Origin: Candidatus Thorarchaeota archaeon | GTDB taxonomy: Archaea > Asgardarchaeota > Thorarchaeia > Thorarchaeales > Thorarchaeaceae | Direction: 5' to 3' | Assembly (NCBI GenBank): GCA_016841005.1 | Contig: JAEORG010000344.1 | Span: forward strand, 1-19,920 | Length of the DNA: 19,920 nt | Shown here: positions 1-7,710 of the stretch, piece after piece | How the letters are laid out: each line of letters opens with the position of its first letter | How positions within the stretch are numbered: the first letter of the stretch is position 1 | Notes under the pieces: generated by a model | Databases searched by the model: none | The model's input: the letters and a program-made list of their open reading frames with translations, nothing else | What the model was told of the DNA's origin: nothing | Translations under genes and position numbers: made by a program

Positions 1-38
1 GAAATCTTTCTAAGTAAGTAATGAGTTGAATTTGTTCT

Positions 39-641
39 ATGTCTAATCTCATTTCAAGAAAGAATCTGTCTCCAGTTTCAGGGTTCTTTGTTATTGTGTT
101 CTACTGTGTTTTCATGTTGATATCATGGGCATTCTATCCGTTAGAATATGCTCCTTGGTCTCATTATCTCAGCAGACTTGGTAACTTCGAATATAGTCCA
201 TTTGGGGCCTATTTCTACAATATGGGATGTATATTGACTGGTCTTGCACTAATTCCATTCTTTATCGGACTCTACGTATGGTTTTCTGAAAATGTGATCA
301 AGAAGCTCCTAATTGTTATAGGCCAAGGCCTTGGAGTGAGTTCAGCTATAGCATTGATACTAATTGGAGTATTCTCTGAAAACCTTGGATCTCCACATAT
401 GACTGCATCATCTATCTTCTTTCTAATCAACTTCTTCACTCTCATAGTTCTTGGAATTGCGCTTGCTTTCCATAATGAATTTCCGATACTACTCGGGCTC
501 TACGGGATTTTTGTGTCAATTAGCAGTCTACTCATGGCTTTGGTCATTGGAGGTCCTATTACAGAATGGTATACAGTTTTTGCATCTCTTCTGTTTGTTG
601 GATTAGTATCATTGAGGACGCGACAGGTATTTCGTGAGTGA
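39..641 (+). CDS. DUF998-like six-pass membrane protein
   Basis: A 200-residue, almost wholly hydrophobic protein with about six membrane segments (roughly residues 14-33, 56-80, 90-110, 122-143, 148-170 and 175-193). The loop after the first segment carries Ser-x-Leu-Ser-Arg-Leu-Gly followed by an aromatic stretch and a second segment beginning Tyr-Asn-Met-Gly-Cys. This is the pattern I associate with DUF998 (Frag1/DRAM-like) proteins; the biochemical role of that family is unknown. An in-frame stop at 27-29 lies just upstream, so ATG 39 is the first possible start. No SD is visible, so the message may be leaderless or its promoter lies outside the window. The downstream mscL-like gene has its own promoter, so an operon is not required. 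Family assignment is moderate; membrane location is secure. Confidence 0.7.
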   Translation: MSNLISRKNLSPVSGFFVIVFYCVFMLISWAFYPLEYAPWSHYLSRLGNFEYSPFGAYFYNMGCILTGLALIPFFIGLYVWFSENVIKKLLIVIGQGLGVSSAIALILIGVFSENLGSPHMTASSIFFLINFFTLIVLGIALAFHNEFPILLGLYGIFVSISSLLMALVIGGPITEWYTVFASLLFVGLVSLRTRQVFRE

Positions 642-670
642 TTGAATTCAGAATTTGCTATTTAGAAATT

Positions 671-715
671 CATATAGCATTAGAGTCTGGTAGGCGAAGC
701 ACTATTCATTGAGGG
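671..715 (+). promoter_or_regulatory. Promoter and ribosome binding site of the MscL-like gene
   Basis: A TATA-like CATATAGC at 671-678 predicts transcription starting near 700. GAGGG at 711-715 lies 7 nt before ATG 723, a good SD that fixes this start. The TATA element is inferred from base pattern and spacing only. Confidence 0.45.
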
Positions 716-722
716 AAATATC

Positions 723-1112
723 ATGTCTGAAAATGAAATGATTCTAGAAGAGCTAAGAGAGATTAGAAAGTTGCTTACACCTGAGCCCCCTCCTCCAAAA
801 CCAGAGGGATTAATGGATGAGTTCACAACTTTCTTGAAAAAGTACAAAGTTATTGGGTTGGCTGTGGCGTTTATCCTTGCAATATACCTTGGTGCACTTA
901 TTCAATCGTTCGTATATGACATCATTATGCCAGTCATTGGATTGATTGTTCCAAGTGCAGATTCTTGGGCAGAAATCTATATACCACTATCAGAAGGTGC
1001 TACGTCGGGTATTATGGTTGGATTGTTTGCAGGCAATCTATTGACATTTCTAATCATGGCATTCATTATGTTCTTGTTGGTTAAATTAACAACTCGAATT
1101 GGTCTAGAGTAG
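723..1112 (+). CDS. mscL: MscL-family large-conductance mechanosensitive channel
   Basis: A 129-residue protein of normal MscL length. Residues about 37-76 match the MscL pore helix and following loop: Phe-x-x-Phe-Leu-Lys-Lys-Tyr, a hydrophobic helix, then Asp-Ile-Ile-Met-Pro-Val-Ile-Gly-Leu. A second membrane helix (about 98-124) begins Gly-Asn-Leu-Leu-Thr-Phe-Leu-Ile and ends with the basic Lys-Leu-Thr-Thr-Arg. MscL opens under membrane tension to release solutes after hypo-osmotic shock. The odd point is the ends. The usual C-terminal cytoplasmic helix is absent, and the chain stops about 5 residues after the second helix. Instead there is an N-terminal amphipathic helix (Glu/Leu/Ile heptads, residues 4-18) and a Pro-rich linker with four consecutive prolines. 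The start is supported by an SD, and a terminator follows at once, so this looks like a single-gene transcript. An MscS-type channel lies about 12 kb away. Confidence 0.85.
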   Translation: MSENEMILEELREIRKLLTPEPPPPKPEGLMDEFTTFLKKYKVIGLAVAFILAIYLGALIQSFVYDIIMPVIGLIVPSADSWAEIYIPLSEGATSGIMVGLFAGNLLTFLIMAFIMFLLVKLTTRIGLE

Positions 1113-1113
1113 A

Positions 1114-1139
1114 GGATGCCAGTAGGCATCCCCTTTTTT
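1114..1139 (+). terminator. Hairpin plus T-run terminator after the MscL-like gene
   Basis: A 7-bp perfect stem, GGATGCC (1114-1120) with GGCATCC (1125-1131), has an AGTA loop and is followed by CC and six T residues (1134-1139). It begins 2 nt after the stop codon. The T-run is on one side only, so it serves the plus strand and not the converging CPBP gene. It resembles a bacterial intrinsic terminator; in archaea the T-run alone may suffice. Confidence 0.7.
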
Positions 1140-1141
1140 GC

Positions 1142-2017
1142 CTAAAGAAGGCCAAGAACTACACTTACAGCTAATATATCTGCTATCGCATGGGCAAATA
1201 CTGCTCCCCATATGGAATCTGACTTCTGAACAATATATCCCCATGCTAATCCGAGAATCATGATGAAAATTGTGAACACTACTATTACCTCAGTTCCCGT
1301 TGTTTGAAGTATTCCTACATGAAACAGGCCAAACATTACTGATGTCTGAATGAGTGCGAGACGCTCACCGAATAGCTGCTTAAGTTTATCTAAGAAAAGT
1401 CCTCTAAAGATTAGTTCCTCCATTAATGCATTTGATAGTGCAAAGAGTAACAACCAAGGAATTGCAATGAGGAAATCGGTGCCTGTCACAGTGACTATTG
1501 CACCACCAGAAAGGAGGAAAGCTATGTAGCTTAAAGGTAGTGCATAGACTCCAAGTTTCATGCTTAAGGATAAATATCCTCCTCTCAATTTCATTTCATG
1601 TAGATTGTTTCTTACAAATAACCCAAGAACAATGACTGCTACCACTATTGGAAGTACTTCCGCAAACTTTGCTATTGAAATACCTTGAATTGTATCCAGT
1701 GATAGACCAGGTATAAGTCTGTACCAAGTTCCAAGAAAATGGGCCGCTAGAAAACCAACTGAAACTGAGAAGAATGCAAAGACAATAGAGAACCAATCAT
1801 CTCTTCTTGATTTCTTGAGTATGAATAGAGCACCTGCAAGAACTATTGGTACAACTACTTTAACAATCAATCGTGTACCTGAGTCCATGAAGTAGTTATA
1901 TCCTGCTAATGTATAGACAAGAATACCCACGATGCTCAAGAGTGAAAATGCTATGGCTTTCTTTGCTACAGGCAAATCCTCAAGTGTATCTTCCATTTGA
2001 TTTAGAACTTGATTCAA
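1142..2017 (-). CDS. CPBP (CAAX/Abi-type) intramembrane glutamic protease
   Basis: A polytopic membrane protein with about eight hydrophobic segments and the three CPBP (Pfam Abi) motifs in order. They are Glu-Glu-x-x-x-Arg at residues 200-205, Phe-x-x-x-His ending at His233, and His-x-x-x-Asp at 276-280, numbered from the start chosen here. These residues form the glutamate active site of Rce1-like intramembrane proteases, so activity is plausible; the substrate is unknown. The frame stays open to a TTG at 2107, giving 321 residues. I prefer the TTG at 2017 (291 residues) because GGAGGA at 2025-2030 lies 7 nt upstream and a TATA box at 2064-2071 places the transcript start near 2041, downstream of the longer start. 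Another option is ATG 1996. The gene is divergent from the Lon-family gene, sharing its upstream region. Confidence 0.85.
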   Translation of the reverse strand: MNQVLNQMEDTLEDLPVAKKAIAFSLLSIVGILVYTLAGYNYFMDSGTRLIVKVVVPIVLAGALFILKKSRRDDWFSIVFAFFSVSVGFLAAHFLGTWYRLIPGLSLDTIQGISIAKFAEVLPIVVAVIVLGLFVRNNLHEMKLRGGYLSLSMKLGVYALPLSYIAFLLSGGAIVTVTGTDFLIAIPWLLLFALSNALMEELIFRGLFLDKLKQLFGERLALIQTSVMFGLFHVGILQTTGTEVIVVFTIFIMILGLAWGYIVQKSDSIWGAVFAHAIADILAVSVVLGLL

Positions 2018-2024
2018 TTGTGTT

Positions 2025-2071
2025 TCCTCCAAATTTACATTACAAAATTCAACTCTTAGGATAGTATATAG
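2025..2071 (-). promoter_or_regulatory. TATA box and SD that set the CPBP protease start
   Basis: On the minus strand, CTATATAC (2071-2064) is a good archaeal TATA box, predicting transcription from about 2041. GGAGGA (2030-2025) then precedes TTG 2017 by 7 nt. The positions agree with each other and argue against the longer 321-residue reading. The remaining 2072-2138 should hold the promoter of the divergent Lon-family gene, but I see no clear TATA box for it. Confidence 0.6.
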
Positions 2072-2138
2072 GGAAGATGATATGCGTAAGATTTGATTGA
2101 GATACAATTACAATCATTCATTTGACTGAATTTGGTAG

Positions 2139-4538
2139 ATGAGAGAGATGTCTAAAGAACTCGATGTTGAGAAGTATCGAAAATATTGTGAACCGTCATT
2201 ACTCAAGTGCGCGACCACTGAAGAACTATCCCCACATGATGATATAATCGGGCAGGAGCGAGCACTTCGTGCACTCAGTTTTGGTCTTGAGATTCGAGAT
2301 AAGGGATTCAATGTATATGCAGCTGGAGCTCCAGGAACTGGAAAGACAACAACAGTAAGTGCCTTTCTTGAAGACAAAGCAAAAGAACAGAAAATTCCTC
2401 CAGATTGGTGCTACGTATATAATTTCCAGAATCCTTCTGAACCCAATGCTATTCGACTTTCTCCTGGATGGGCAAAACAGCTAAAGAGAGACATAGATGA
2501 TTTAATTGATGCTGCGCGAAAAGTCCTTCCTGAAATTTTTGAGAGTGAAGATTACATATCCAGAAGACAGGCGACAACAAAAGCTATTGAAGTAGAGCGT
2601 AATGCGCTTTTCGCACAACTCAATCAATTGGCACAACAGAAAGGATTCATTCTTAGAAGTAGTCCAAGCGGATTACTAGTTATTCCTGTACTTGAAGGTC
2701 AACCGCTTAGTGATGAGCAAATAGCTGCGCTTGATCCGAAATCTCTTGAATCAATTAACAAAGCTAGACAAGAATTGGATGTCGAACTTCGAAATGCAAT
2801 GAGAGAACTACGGAAGATGGAAACTCAGGTGAACTCTCAGCTAGAGAAACTCAATCGTGATGTTGCTCTATTTGCAATTGGGCATATCATCTCAGATCTT
2901 GAAACGAGCTACTCGAAGAACGAAGAAGCTGTGAAATACATTGGAGAAGTTCAAGAGAGCATCCTAGGGAATATTGGACGATTTATAGAGGCAAAGGATA
3001 TTGCTTCAATGACTCCTGAACAAACCTTTGTATTAAATGAATTCTTCAAACAATATCAAGTCAACATCATGGTAAGCAATGATCAGCTCGATGGGGCTCC
3101 TGTTGTTGTGGAGTATAATCCAACCTATAGCAATCTGTTTGGGCAGGTTGAGAAAGAAGCAAGATTCGGAGTCTTATCTACAGATTTCACTATGATTCAA
3201 CCCGGAAGTTTACACAAGGCAAATGGTGGATATCTCATGATTCCTGTCGAGGACCTTGCTAAGACACCAATGTCATATCAGAGTCTGAAGAGAGCACTGA
3301 AGAATGAATCTATATCTATTGAGGAGTTTAATCTAGCAACTGGACCACTTGCCGCGAGAGGTTTGAAACCGGAACCGATTGAGCTTCATGTCAAGGTCGT
3401 ATTAGTAGGAGATACACAAGTATACGATTTACTCTACTCGCAAGATCCAGATTTCAAAGAGTTATTCAAGGTTAAGGCACATTTCGATACTGTAATGGAT
3501 AGAAGTGAAGAGAATATAGAGAAGTATGCTTCAGCTATGGCTAATGTCTGTATAAGAGAGGGTCTCAAACACCTAGATGCAAAAGCTGCAGCTAAAGTGA
3601 TTGAGTTTAGCTCAAGATTAGCTGAGGACCAAGAGAAGCTATCAACTAGATTCGCTGATGTTTCGGACATTATACGAGAGGCTACATTTTATGCAACGAA
3701 GTCAAAATCTAAAAATGTGATGGCAAAGCACATTGAGAAAGCCATTGAAGAGAAAATATATAGATCAAATCTAATACAAGAACGAATCCAAGAAATGATT
3801 GACCGAGGTGTTATTCTGATTGACACCAAAGGTGAAGCGGTAGGACAGGTGAACGCACTAAGTGTCATGCAGTTCGGAGACTTTTCATTTGGTGGTCCTT
3901 CACGAATAACTGCAAGTGTATCGATTGGTCGTCAAGGTATTGTTGATATAGAACGGGAATCAGAGCTTGGTGGTAGAATTCATACTAAAGGTGTTATGGT
4001 TCTAAGTGGTTACCTCTCACTAATCTTTGCACAAGATAAACCACTAGGTCTCACAGCTAGGCTTGTATTTGAACAGAGTTACTCTGGAGTTGATGGTGAT
4101 AGCGCATCTAGCACCGAACTCTACGCTTTATTATCAGTTTTATCGGGTATTCCAATAAAACAATCGCTTGCAGTCACAGGCTCAGTAAATCAACAAGGTC
4201 AGATACAAGCAATTGGAGGAGTAAACGAAAAGATTGAGGGATTCTATGAGATCTGTAAATTGAAAGGTCTCACTGGAAAACAGGGTGTGATTATACCTGA
4301 GAGTAATGTTCAGAACCTGATGCTTAAAGATGAGATTGTTGCTGATGCAAAGAAAGGTAAATTCCATATCTATCCTGTGAAGACAATCAGTGAGGGTATT
4401 GAAGGGCTCACAGGTCATGAGGCAGGGCTGAATGGGGAGGGGTCATTTGTTGACGGTTCCGTCTTTGACTTAGCCAATAAGCGCCTTGCTGAGATGACAG
4501 AAAAATTGAAAGAATACCCAGGTTTCGATTTAAGATAA
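2139..4538 (+). CDS. Soluble Lon-family ATP-dependent protease (COG1067 type)
   Basis: A 799-residue AAA+ protease. The N-terminal part carries Walker A Gly-Ala-Pro-Gly-Thr-Gly-Lys-Thr at residues 63-70. A long charged helical insertion (about 130-300) follows, then the His-Lys-Ala-Asn-Gly-Gly-Tyr-Leu signature with Glu-Asp in place of a standard Walker B. The C-terminal Lon protease domain (about 550-770) has the Ser-Lys dyad: Ser655 in Gly-Asp-Ser-Ala-Ser-Ser and Lys698 in Gly-Gly-Val-Asn-Glu-Lys. The 43-residue spacing matches Lon. There is no Lon N-domain and no transmembrane pair, so it is neither classic bacterial LonA nor membrane-bound archaeal LonB. It resembles the AAA_32/YcbZ-like group. 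It should degrade damaged or regulated proteins in the cytosol. ATG 2139 and ATG 2148 are both possible starts, each with a weak purine-rich leader. Confidence 0.92.
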   Translation: MREMSKELDVEKYRKYCEPSLLKCATTEELSPHDDIIGQERALRALSFGLEIRDKGFNVYAAGAPGTGKTTTVSAFLEDKAKEQKIPPDWCYVYNFQNPSEPNAIRLSPGWAKQLKRDIDDLIDAARKVLPEIFESEDYISRRQATTKAIEVERNALFAQLNQLAQQKGFILRSSPSGLLVIPVLEGQPLSDEQIAALDPKSLESINKARQELDVELRNAMRELRKMETQVNSQLEKLNRDVALFAIGHIISDLETSYSKNEEAVKYIGEVQESILGNIGRFIEAKDIASMTPEQTFVLNEFFKQYQVNIMVSNDQLDGAPVVVEYNPTYSNLFGQVEKEARFGVLSTDFTMIQPGSLHKANGGYLMIPVEDLAKTPMSYQSLKRALKNESISIEEFNLATGPLAARGLKPEPIELHVKVVLVGDTQVYDLLYSQDPDFKELFKVKAHFDTVMDRSEENIEKYASAMANVCIREGLKHLDAKAAAKVIEFSSRLAEDQEKLSTRFADVSDIIREATFYATKSKSKNVMAKHIEKAIEEKIYRSNLIQERIQEMIDRGVILIDTKGEAVGQVNALSVMQFGDFSFGGPSRITASVSIGRQGIVDIERESELGGRIHTKGVMVLSGYLSLIFAQDKPLGLTARLVFEQSYSGVDGDSASSTELYALLSVLSGIPIKQSLAVTGSVNQQGQIQAIGGVNEKIEGFYEICKLKGLTGKQGVIIPESNVQNLMLKDEIVADAKKGKFHIYPVKTISEGIEGLTGHEAGLNGEGSFVDGSVFDLANKRLAEMTEKLKEYPGFDLR

Positions 4539-4543
4539 CTGTC

Positions 4544-7500
4544 TTAGTCTACTGGAGGTGCTATCTTAACAGTTTCTGATGCACCTTCAGACTTTTTGTA
4601 CACACGTCTTCTGACCTCTATGATGAGAAGTATGCCCAAAATTCCGAGAGATGCAATTCCAGTATACAGAAGAGGATTGACTTCTCGCATGTCGACCATT
4701 ACAACATCAGCTACATGAAGATCATCGTTAACAAATACTGAAAGAGTGAAGTTATGGATTCCTCCAGGCAAGTCTGCCAATGAGTGAATAAACATATGTG
4801 GCTCTGAAACTTCAACCTCCCATTGTAGTTGGTCATTATGGGTCAACTTGACTTTGACAGTATTAATTGTCCAGATTATCCACGAGAGGAACACAGACTC
4901 ATTTTCATAGGTTAATACCAAATCAGGATATTCCGTCAATTGCGGTAGTTCGATATCATACGAAACCAAAGTAAGTGGGGATATATCCAAATTTGTGGAA
5001 GGACCTGTAATTGTGATATTTGCTGAGCCTTCCTGGTTAAACCAGCAATTACCATACCAGTAATTCTCATCACCCGAGTCGTATGCATCACCCAATCTGT
5101 TACCTTGGAAGAAATTTCCTGATATTCGAAATCCTGTGGTCCCGGTGAGCAATATTCCAAAACCTTGATTCTCTTGTAAAATATTCAGGTGGATTATTAA
5201 ATCGCCTGAATCAAGTATTATCATTCCATTGCCATTGTATCGCTCTCTTCCCCCCGTTCCATATATTATATTCTTCTCAATTGTTATTGTTTGCGAATTA
5301 CTGATCTGAATTCCTCCTTCAGAACTGAAGTATATTTGGTTGTTTTTGATTTCGAGTAAACTACCACTTGTAAAATTTAATCCAAATTTTGCATTGAAGA
5401 TTGAATTACTGTCTATTGACAAATTTGACAAAACCTCAATAACAATTCCATCTAAATTACAATCAATTTGATTGAAAGATAACTTTGAGTCAAAAATAAA
5501 CATACCACGAATCCCAGAGTCACTAGTTGTGAAGGTGTTGTTTGTTATCTCTGCGTTTCCTACCCGAGCAATGTGGATCCCATCGCCTATACCACTGTTC
5601 ACCGTATTTCGCGCAAACTCAAGGTTCTGAATATTATTCAATTCAATAACACAATTTGTGAAGAAACTGTCAAGAATTATATAATTCCCAAACGCACTAA
5701 AATAGATTCTAGAATCAACGAAAACAGAACTTACAATCCAAATTTCGCTTGACGTTATAATTTCAAATGAACTATTTCCTTCGAAAGATATCTGATTAAA
5801 ATAGACGCTCACTGAATCATAAATCTGTATACCATTCTTAATTCCATCTATAATGATAATATCAGAAATAAACAGATCATTACTATCAAAGATATCAAGA
5901 CTAAAAAGTTCTGTATATTGCGCCATTATAATCGATGAACAGTAGGCTATTACAACTTGTCCGAATGCACTAGGATCAATGTTTGCGTTGTTTATGTTGT
6001 AAAAATAGCCAAACAAAGTGCTGTTTACATATACATCATTGAAAGTGTTCAGCCAATAAGATGGTAAACTTCCTGAAAATTGAACCGGGTACACAATTTG
6101 AAGGTTAAGGAACTGACAACCTGATGATTGACTGACATAAAGTTCGGTCATATTAGAATTTACGAATTTAGAGTTAAAGGACCAAAAGACAACTAAATTA
6201 TCGATGTCTGAATTAAAGACTGATACATTCGATGATTGCCAAATATCTAACGCATTTTCGAACATCATTGCACTCACTATACAAATGTTCGAAGATTCAC
6301 GGATATTTACGCCATACCAAGACCTATTCATCGAAAAGTTACTCATTTCGATATTTTGAGAATCAGCAATATTGATGCTAGAGTAGATATTGTCTGTAAT
6401 AGATATTTTATCAAAATTACAAGAATCGGAAAATCGGATATCTAAGGAAAAAAGTTCAGACAGCACTGAAGAAGGTTTAGACGTTACATTCTGACAAGAA
6501 ATGATAAACACTTGGTAGTACTTGCTCATGTTGATAGCGATTGAATTGGTATTAAGGAAGTAACCGATTTCTTCTCCATTGTTTGTCACATTGGAAATAA
6601 TGTGAGAGTAGTAACCCAAATGATCTCCTAAGATTTTCAATGATGAATTCAAGAGATTACAGTCCTGTACCAGACAATTCTCAGAAGAATCAAGGGTGAT
6701 TTGTCCATGTACTTTAGATATGAAGGTACATTGTATGATAGCACAAATTTCAGAATCTACTATGTTTACTTGTTCCAATTCTGCAACGATAGAGCTATTG
6801 CGTAGAGTGCAGAATGAACTCAGGTAAATTTGTACTGCCCTCAACCTACCTGTGATTGACGAATTGAGAATCTCAATATAAGAAGACTCCAAAACCATAA
6901 TTCCAATTGATGGGTTGCCAGTCGATAAATACGAAATTGAAACTCTATTTGATTCGGAAAGATAAAAACTCTCTGTGTTGTTGTACACACTGGTGCTGTT
7001 GAAAACTGTAATCTCTATATCTTCTGAATCACTGCACTGAAAGTCAGCTCCACCGTTTGAATTTCTCTCAACATCAATGTCCTCGAATACGCAATTTACC
7101 GCATTTGATAATATGATACAATCGAATGTATCCACGAAATTGCTTCGACTAACTGAGCTATTTGTCAGATAATTCCATTCAATACCTATCCCCAAATCAA
7201 TGAAGGTACAATTTTCAATTCTTGCATTGTCAACTAGAATGAATCTTATTCCCGTTCCTCCACCACTTAGTGTACAATTCCGTATAATGAAGTAAGCAAC
7301 TGTTCCAATAATTGAGATACAAAATCCCGCAGATACAATTTGCATATCTTCAATGACATATGGATTGGATTCTGTTCCATCTCCTGGGAGCCCCAAAGAG
7401 GAAAATCCACTATCAGTATTGATGTAAATAATCGGATCCATTCCCTGAGAGGCAATTGGATTGATGATTGGTATACTTGATTTCTCATAATCTGAAGATG

Positions 7501-7564
7501 ATGTTGCAGCTGGTATGATTGGAAATAGAACAATGAAAAGTATGAATACTAACACTCGCTGCAT
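4544..7564 (-). CDS. Secreted, membrane-anchored right-handed beta-helix protein
   Basis: A surface protein of about 1006 residues. It has an N-terminal signal sequence (about residues 3-22, hydrophobic core ending near Ala-Ala-Thr-Ser). Next comes a lead-in with Gly-Asp-Gly-Thr-x-x-Asn-Pro-Tyr-Val-Ile-Glu-Asp, typical of NosD/CASH-type beta-helix proteins. Some 700 residues of short irregular repeats rich in Asn, Ser, Ile and Gly follow (Ile-x-Asn-Cys-Thr, Ser-x-Asn-x-Ile), ending in Asn-Tyr-Trp-Tyr-Gly-Asn. A beta-sandwich-like domain (about 860-960), one transmembrane helix (about 964-982) and a basic cytoplasmic tail finish the chain. Many Asn-x-Ser/Thr sites suggest N-glycosylation outside the cell. 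Sugar binding or cell-surface contact is possible but unproven. I chose ATG 7564 because GAGAGG (7573-7578) is 8 nt upstream; ATG 7570 is only 2 nt from it. The 3' end lies 5 bp from the convergent Lon-family gene. Confidence 0.85.
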   Translation of the reverse strand: MQRVLVFILFIVLFPIIPAATSSSDYEKSSIPIINPIASQGMDPIIYINTDSGFSSLGLPGDGTESNPYVIEDMQIVSAGFCISIIGTVAYFIIRNCTLSGGGTGIRFILVDNARIENCTFIDLGIGIEWNYLTNSSVSRSNFVDTFDCIILSNAVNCVFEDIDVERNSNGGADFQCSDSEDIEITVFNSTSVYNNTESFYLSESNRVSISYLSTGNPSIGIMVLESSYIEILNSSITGRLRAVQIYLSSFCTLRNSSIVAELEQVNIVDSEICAIIQCTFISKVHGQITLDSSENCLVQDCNLLNSSLKILGDHLGYYSHIISNVTNNGEEIGYFLNTNSIAINMSKYYQVFIISCQNVTSKPSSVLSELFSLDIRFSDSCNFDKISITDNIYSSINIADSQNIEMSNFSMNRSWYGVNIRESSNICIVSAMMFENALDIWQSSNVSVFNSDIDNLVVFWSFNSKFVNSNMTELYVSQSSGCQFLNLQIVYPVQFSGSLPSYWLNTFNDVYVNSTLFGYFYNINNANIDPSAFGQVVIAYCSSIIMAQYTELFSLDIFDSNDLFISDIIIIDGIKNGIQIYDSVSVYFNQISFEGNSSFEIITSSEIWIVSSVFVDSRIYFSAFGNYIILDSFFTNCVIELNNIQNLEFARNTVNSGIGDGIHIARVGNAEITNNTFTTSDSGIRGMFIFDSKLSFNQIDCNLDGIVIEVLSNLSIDSNSIFNAKFGLNFTSGSLLEIKNNQIYFSSEGGIQISNSQTITIEKNIIYGTGGRERYNGNGMIILDSGDLIIHLNILQENQGFGILLTGTTGFRISGNFFQGNRLGDAYDSGDENYWYGNCWFNQEGSANITITGPSTNLDISPLTLVSYDIELPQLTEYPDLVLTYENESVFLSWIIWTINTVKVKLTHNDQLQWEVEVSEPHMFIHSLADLPGGIHNFTLSVFVNDDLHVADVVMVDMREVNPLLYTGIASLGILGILLIIEVRRRVYKKSEGASETVKIAPPVD

Positions 7565-7572
7565 ATCCATAT

Positions 7573-7604
7573 CCTCTCATCATTGAAAATAATCTGCTCT
7601 TTTA
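7573..7604 (-). promoter_or_regulatory. SD and possible TATA box of the beta-helix gene
   Basis: GAGAGG (7578-7573, minus strand) lies 8 nt before ATG 7564 and decides between two nearby ATG codons. A TTAAAAG at 7604-7598 with purines upstream could be the TATA/BRE element. If so, the leader would be very short, so the TATA call is tentative. Confidence 0.4.
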
Positions 7605-7699
7605 ACTTTCCATTTCTACAACCTATAAGAATGCGAAATTTACATACCGTAGCATACATGACGTTTCTTTATGTAGGATAATGTATACATCAAAACCCC

Positions 7700-7704
7700 G
7701 AGGG
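7700..7704 (+). promoter_or_regulatory. SD that sets the start of the PAS/kinase-like gene
   Basis: GAGGG at 7700-7704 lies 6 nt before ATG 7711. The upstream ATG at 7681 has no SD. The TATA box is uncertain: CTATAAGA at 7623-7630 and a CTTTATGT near 7667 are both possible. Confidence 0.5.
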
Positions 7705-7710
7705 ACCCAT

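Noticed and set aside
2018..2107. N-terminal extension of the CPBP protease to TTG 2107
   Set aside because: The TATA box at 2064-2071 and the SD at 2025-2030 place transcription and translation downstream; the extension has no SD and no membrane-protein character.
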